The translations under genes and the position numbers were made by a program. From positions 1 to 24,920 of the forward strand of contig JAVMKL010000169.1 in assembly GCA_031732875.1 (NCBI GenBank): DNA of 24,920 bases, given 5' to 3'. Positions 22,459-24,920 of this stretch are shown in pieces. Within the stretch, counting starts at the first letter, position 1; each line of letters starts with the position of its first letter. The notes under the pieces were generated by a model. That model was not told where the DNA came from. It did no database searches and worked only from the letters and a program-made list of their open reading frames with translations. The stretch comes from JAVMKJ01 sp031732875 (lineage in GTDB: Bacteria > Pseudomonadota > Gammaproteobacteria > Competibacterales > Competibacteraceae).

Positions 22459-24920
22459 GTGACGAAATGGATTCAGGAAAAGAGCATCGGCACGGGGGTT
22501 GAACGGTCGCGGTCGCGTCGTCGCCGATGGCGATGGATATTGCTGGCCGGCGGTAGCCTGCTGGCGCTGCTGGCCGGCACCGCCGGCTGGCTGTATCTCC
22601 AGTTGCACGGCAGCCTGCCTCACCTGGACGGTACGGCGATGTTGCCCGGCCTGACTGCGCCGGTGACCATCGAGCGCGACGCGCTGGGTATTCCGACGAT
22701 CCGGGGCGAATCCCGCCTGGACGTGGCCCGCGCCACCGGCTATGTCCACGGGCAGGAACGATTCTTCCAGATGGACCTGCTGCGGCGCACGGCGGCGGGC
22801 GAACTGGCGGCCCTGGTCGGGAGAACGGCGCTGGATTTGGATCGCGCCAGTCGGCTACACCGTTTCCGATACCGTGCCCGGCTGGCGCTTGCGGCGACCC
22901 CGGCCGTGGATCAGGCCCTGATCGCGGCCTATGCCGCCGGGGTCAACGCCGGACTCGCCGGGCTGTCGGCCCCACCGTTCGAGTATCTGCTGCTGCGGAC
23001 CGCCCCCGAACCCTGGCAACCCGAGGATACCCCGCTGGTGGTGTACGCGATGTATCTGGACCTGCAAGGCCAGCAATGGCCCCGCGAATCGGCGCGTGGG
23101 CTGTTGCACGACACGCTGCCGCCCGCGCTCGCCGCGTTCCTCGATCCGGTCGGGACCGAGTGGGACGCGCCGCTGTTGGGACAGCCCTTTCAACCGCCCG
23201 CACCGCCCGGTCCCGAGATTTTCGATCCGCGCCGCCAGCCCATCGCCGACACCGCGCCGACGAGTGCCGCGATTCACCCGCTACCCGCTTTCGCGCTCCA
23301 TCCCGCCGTACCGGCCGACGAATCCGAGACGGTCAGCGGCAGCAACAACTGGGCGGTCGCCGGCCGGCTGACCGCGCACGGCGGCGCGCTGCTGGCCAAC
23401 GACATGCACCTGGGTTTGCGCGTGCCCAATATCTGGTACCGGGCTACCCTGATCTTCCCCGACAACGGGGGTCGCGAGCGGCGGCTCGACGGGGTGATGC
23501 TGCCCGGCACGCCGGCCATCGTCGCCGGCGGCAACGGCCACGTCGCCTGGGGTTACACCAACAGCGAAGGAGATTGGGCCGATCTGGTGATTCTGGAACC
23601 GGGCGTGGAAAACGGAACTTACCTGACACCCGATGGACCCCGCCCTTTCATCCGATTGCAGGAAACGATCGCCGTCAAGGACGGTTCGCCCGAACGATTG
23701 GAGATTCTGGAAACCCGCTGGGGACCGGTGGTGGACCGCGATTACCGGGACCGACCGCGGGCGCTGCACTGGGTGGCGCACGATCCGCGGGCGGTCAACC
23801 TGGGCCTGCTGGCGCTGGAGCGGGCCGACACGCTGGAAGCCGCGCTCGACGCTGCCAACCGGGCCGGCAGCCCTTCTCAAAACGTGCTTCTGGCCGGCGC
23901 CGACGGTCGCATCGCCTGGACGCTCTCCGGTCCGATTCCGCGCCGCTTCGGCCACGATGGGCGTCTGCCCTCCTCCTGGGCCGACGGACAACGCGGCTGG
24001 TCGGGCTGGCTGGAGCCGACTGAGTATCCGCGCATCGTCGATCCGCCGAGCGGTCGGTTGTGGACCGCCAACGGCCGGGTGGTCGATGGAGCATGGTTGG
24101 AACAACTCGGCGATGGCGGCTATGCGCTCGGCGCCCGCGCCCGGCAAATCCGGGACGGGTTGCTGGAACGGGATCGGTTCGACGAACTCGATTTCCTGCG
24201 CTTGCAACTCGACGACCGGGCTTTGTTTCTGGAGCGCTGGCGCGAACTGTTACTGGCGACGCTGACGCCGGAGGCGGCGCGCGCCGATGCGCGGCGGGAT
24301 GAGGTCAAACACTGGGTCGCCGACTGGGGCGGACGAGCGGCGGTCGATTCGGTCGGTTACCGGCTGGTTCGCGCGTTTCGCGAGGAGGTCCGCGACCGGG
24401 TGTTTGGGCCGCTGATCGCCGCCTGCCGACAAGCCGACCCACGCTTCGATTACACATTGTTCCGACAGTACGAAGGCCCGTTGTGGCAACTCGTTTCCCG
24501 ACGCCCGCCGCACCTGCTCGATCCGCGTTATCCCGATTGGCCGGCATTGCTGCTGGAAGCGGCGGATGCCGCGCGGGAGAAACTGACCGCCGACGGCCGG
24601 CCGCTGGCGGCGCACACCTGGGGCGATCACAACCGGATCGCCATCCGGCATCCCTTCAGCCGCACCCTGCCCTGGCTGAGCGACTGGCTCGACATGCCCG
24701 TGCTATCGCTGCCCGGCGACCTGCACATGCCGCGCATTCAGACCGCCAGCAGCGGCGCGTCCGAACGGCTGGCCGTGGCGCCGGGGCGGGAAGCGGCCGG
24801 CATCCTGCACGTCCCCGGCGGACAAAGCGGCCATCCGCTGTCGCCTTTCTACCGGGCCGGGTTCGAGAACTGGGCAAAGGGAGAACCCGCGCCGTTGACT
24901 CCCGGACCGGCGCGGTATCG
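22459..24920 (+). CDS. Penicillin acylase-family Ntn hydrolase (partial, C-terminus off the window)
   Basis: An open frame of 820 codons runs off the right edge. It has a positively charged N-terminus and one hydrophobic segment at residues 27-47 (membrane anchor or uncleaved signal), then the alpha-subunit region with IERDALGIPTIRGESRLD and ATGYVHGQERFFQMDLLRR. The autocatalytic site is SGSNNWAVAG, with the predicted nucleophile Ser295 that becomes the first residue of the beta subunit after self-cleavage; ANDMHLGLRVPNIWY, GNGHVAWGYTN and WTANGRVV follow. Members hydrolyse amides such as penicillins or acyl-homoserine lactones, so quorum-quenching is possible but not shown. The start is uncertain: GTG 22459 with GGA eight bases upstream is my choice and TTG 22453 the alternative; the first in-frame ATG (22639) lies after the membrane segment. 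It is divergent from HiPIP. Confidence 0.9.
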   Translation, partial: MTKWIQEKSIGTGVERSRSRRRRWRWILLAGGSLLALLAGTAGWLYLQLHGSLPHLDGTAMLPGLTAPVTIERDALGIPTIRGESRLDVARATGYVHGQERFFQMDLLRRTAAGELAALVGRTALDLDRASRLHRFRYRARLALAATPAVDQALIAAYAAGVNAGLAGLSAPPFEYLLLRTAPEPWQPEDTPLVVYAMYLDLQGQQWPRESARGLLHDTLPPALAAFLDPVGTEWDAPLLGQPFQPPAPPGPEIFDPRRQPIADTAPTSAAIHPLPAFALHPAVPADESETVSGSNNWAVAGRLTAHGGALLANDMHLGLRVPNIWYRATLIFPDNGGRERRLDGVMLPGTPAIVAGGNGHVAWGYTNSEGDWADLVILEPGVENGTYLTPDGPRPFIRLQETIAVKDGSPERLEILETRWGPVVDRDYRDRPRALHWVAHDPRAVNLGLLALERADTLEAALDAANRAGSPSQNVLLAGADGRIAWTLSGPIPRRFGHDGRLPSSWADGQRGWSGWLEPTEYPRIVDPPSGRLWTANGRVVDGAWLEQLGDGGYALGARARQIRDGLLERDRFDELDFLRLQLDDRALFLERWRELLLATLTPEAARADARRDEVKHWVADWGGRAAVDSVGYRLVRAFREEVRDRVFGPLIAACRQADPRFDYTLFRQYEGPLWQLVSRRPPHLLDPRYPDWPALLLEAADAAREKLTADGRPLAAHTWGDHNRIAIRHPFSRTLPWLSDWLDMPVLSLPGDLHMPRIQTASSGASERLAVAPGREAAGILHVPGGQSGHPLSPFYRAGFENWAKGEPAPLTPGPARY

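Overview
The window looks like a chromosomal segment from a GC-rich gammaproteobacterium. Supporting signs are a Tat-exported high-potential iron-sulfur protein (HiPIP), a fused membrane/spermidine-synthase-like protein, an N-terminal-nucleophile acylase, and a GNAT-C39 plus RLAN/RimK gene pair. A Chromatiales- or Competibacteraceae-like source is a guess from this gene mix, not a demonstrated assignment. A run of 100 Ns at 13951-14050 marks a scaffold join, so the two halves may not be truly adjacent.

Left half (1-13580), all genes on the minus strand: a surface polysaccharide (O-antigen type) locus. In transcription order it holds glucose-1-phosphate cytidylyltransferase (rfbF), CDP-glucose 4,6-dehydratase (rfbG), a small antitoxin, and a MazF/PemK-like toxin fused in frame to the CDP-4-keto-6-deoxyglucose 3-dehydrase RfbH. 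A scrambled stretch of gene fragments follows, with a UPF0175 antitoxin-like gene and a 45-aa ORF. Then come a NeuB-family synthase, an acetolactate-synthase-like ThDP enzyme, an FkbM methyltransferase, a very AT-rich multi-pass membrane protein of GT-C type, an SDR sugar epimerase/reductase, a HAD phosphatase, a GtrB/DPM1-like glycosyltransferase and a GtrA-like flippase that is cut by the window edge. RfbF, RfbG and RfbH make CDP-3,6-dideoxy-4-ketohexose. The ThDP enzyme could add a two-carbon branch as YerE does in yersiniose synthesis, and the SDR could be the reductase. NeuB points to a nonulosonic-acid-like sugar. GtrB and GtrA would load and flip a lipid-linked sugar.

Right half (14051-24920): a fused membrane/spermidine-synthase-like protein (5' end lost in the gap); a minus-strand ArgE-like deacetylase overlapping an AEC-family transporter; divergent from these, a GNAT-C39 peptidase fusion followed by an RLAN/RimK-like ATP-grasp ligase; a convergent HiPIP gene; and a divergent penicillin-acylase-family gene running off the right edge. 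The ArgE/AEC and GNAT-C39/ATP-grasp genes could form an uncharacterised system that makes, trims and exports an N-acylated amino acid or peptide.

The most unusual features are: (1) a toxin-antitoxin pair inserted exactly between rfbG and rfbH, with the toxin fused to the enzyme; (2) two 45-bp-period palindromic repeats inserted in frame in rfbH, lengthening the spacing of its Fe-S cysteines by exactly 30 residues; (3) the mosaic of duplicated and broken genes at 8845-9800; and (4) the GNAT-C39/ATP-grasp locus.
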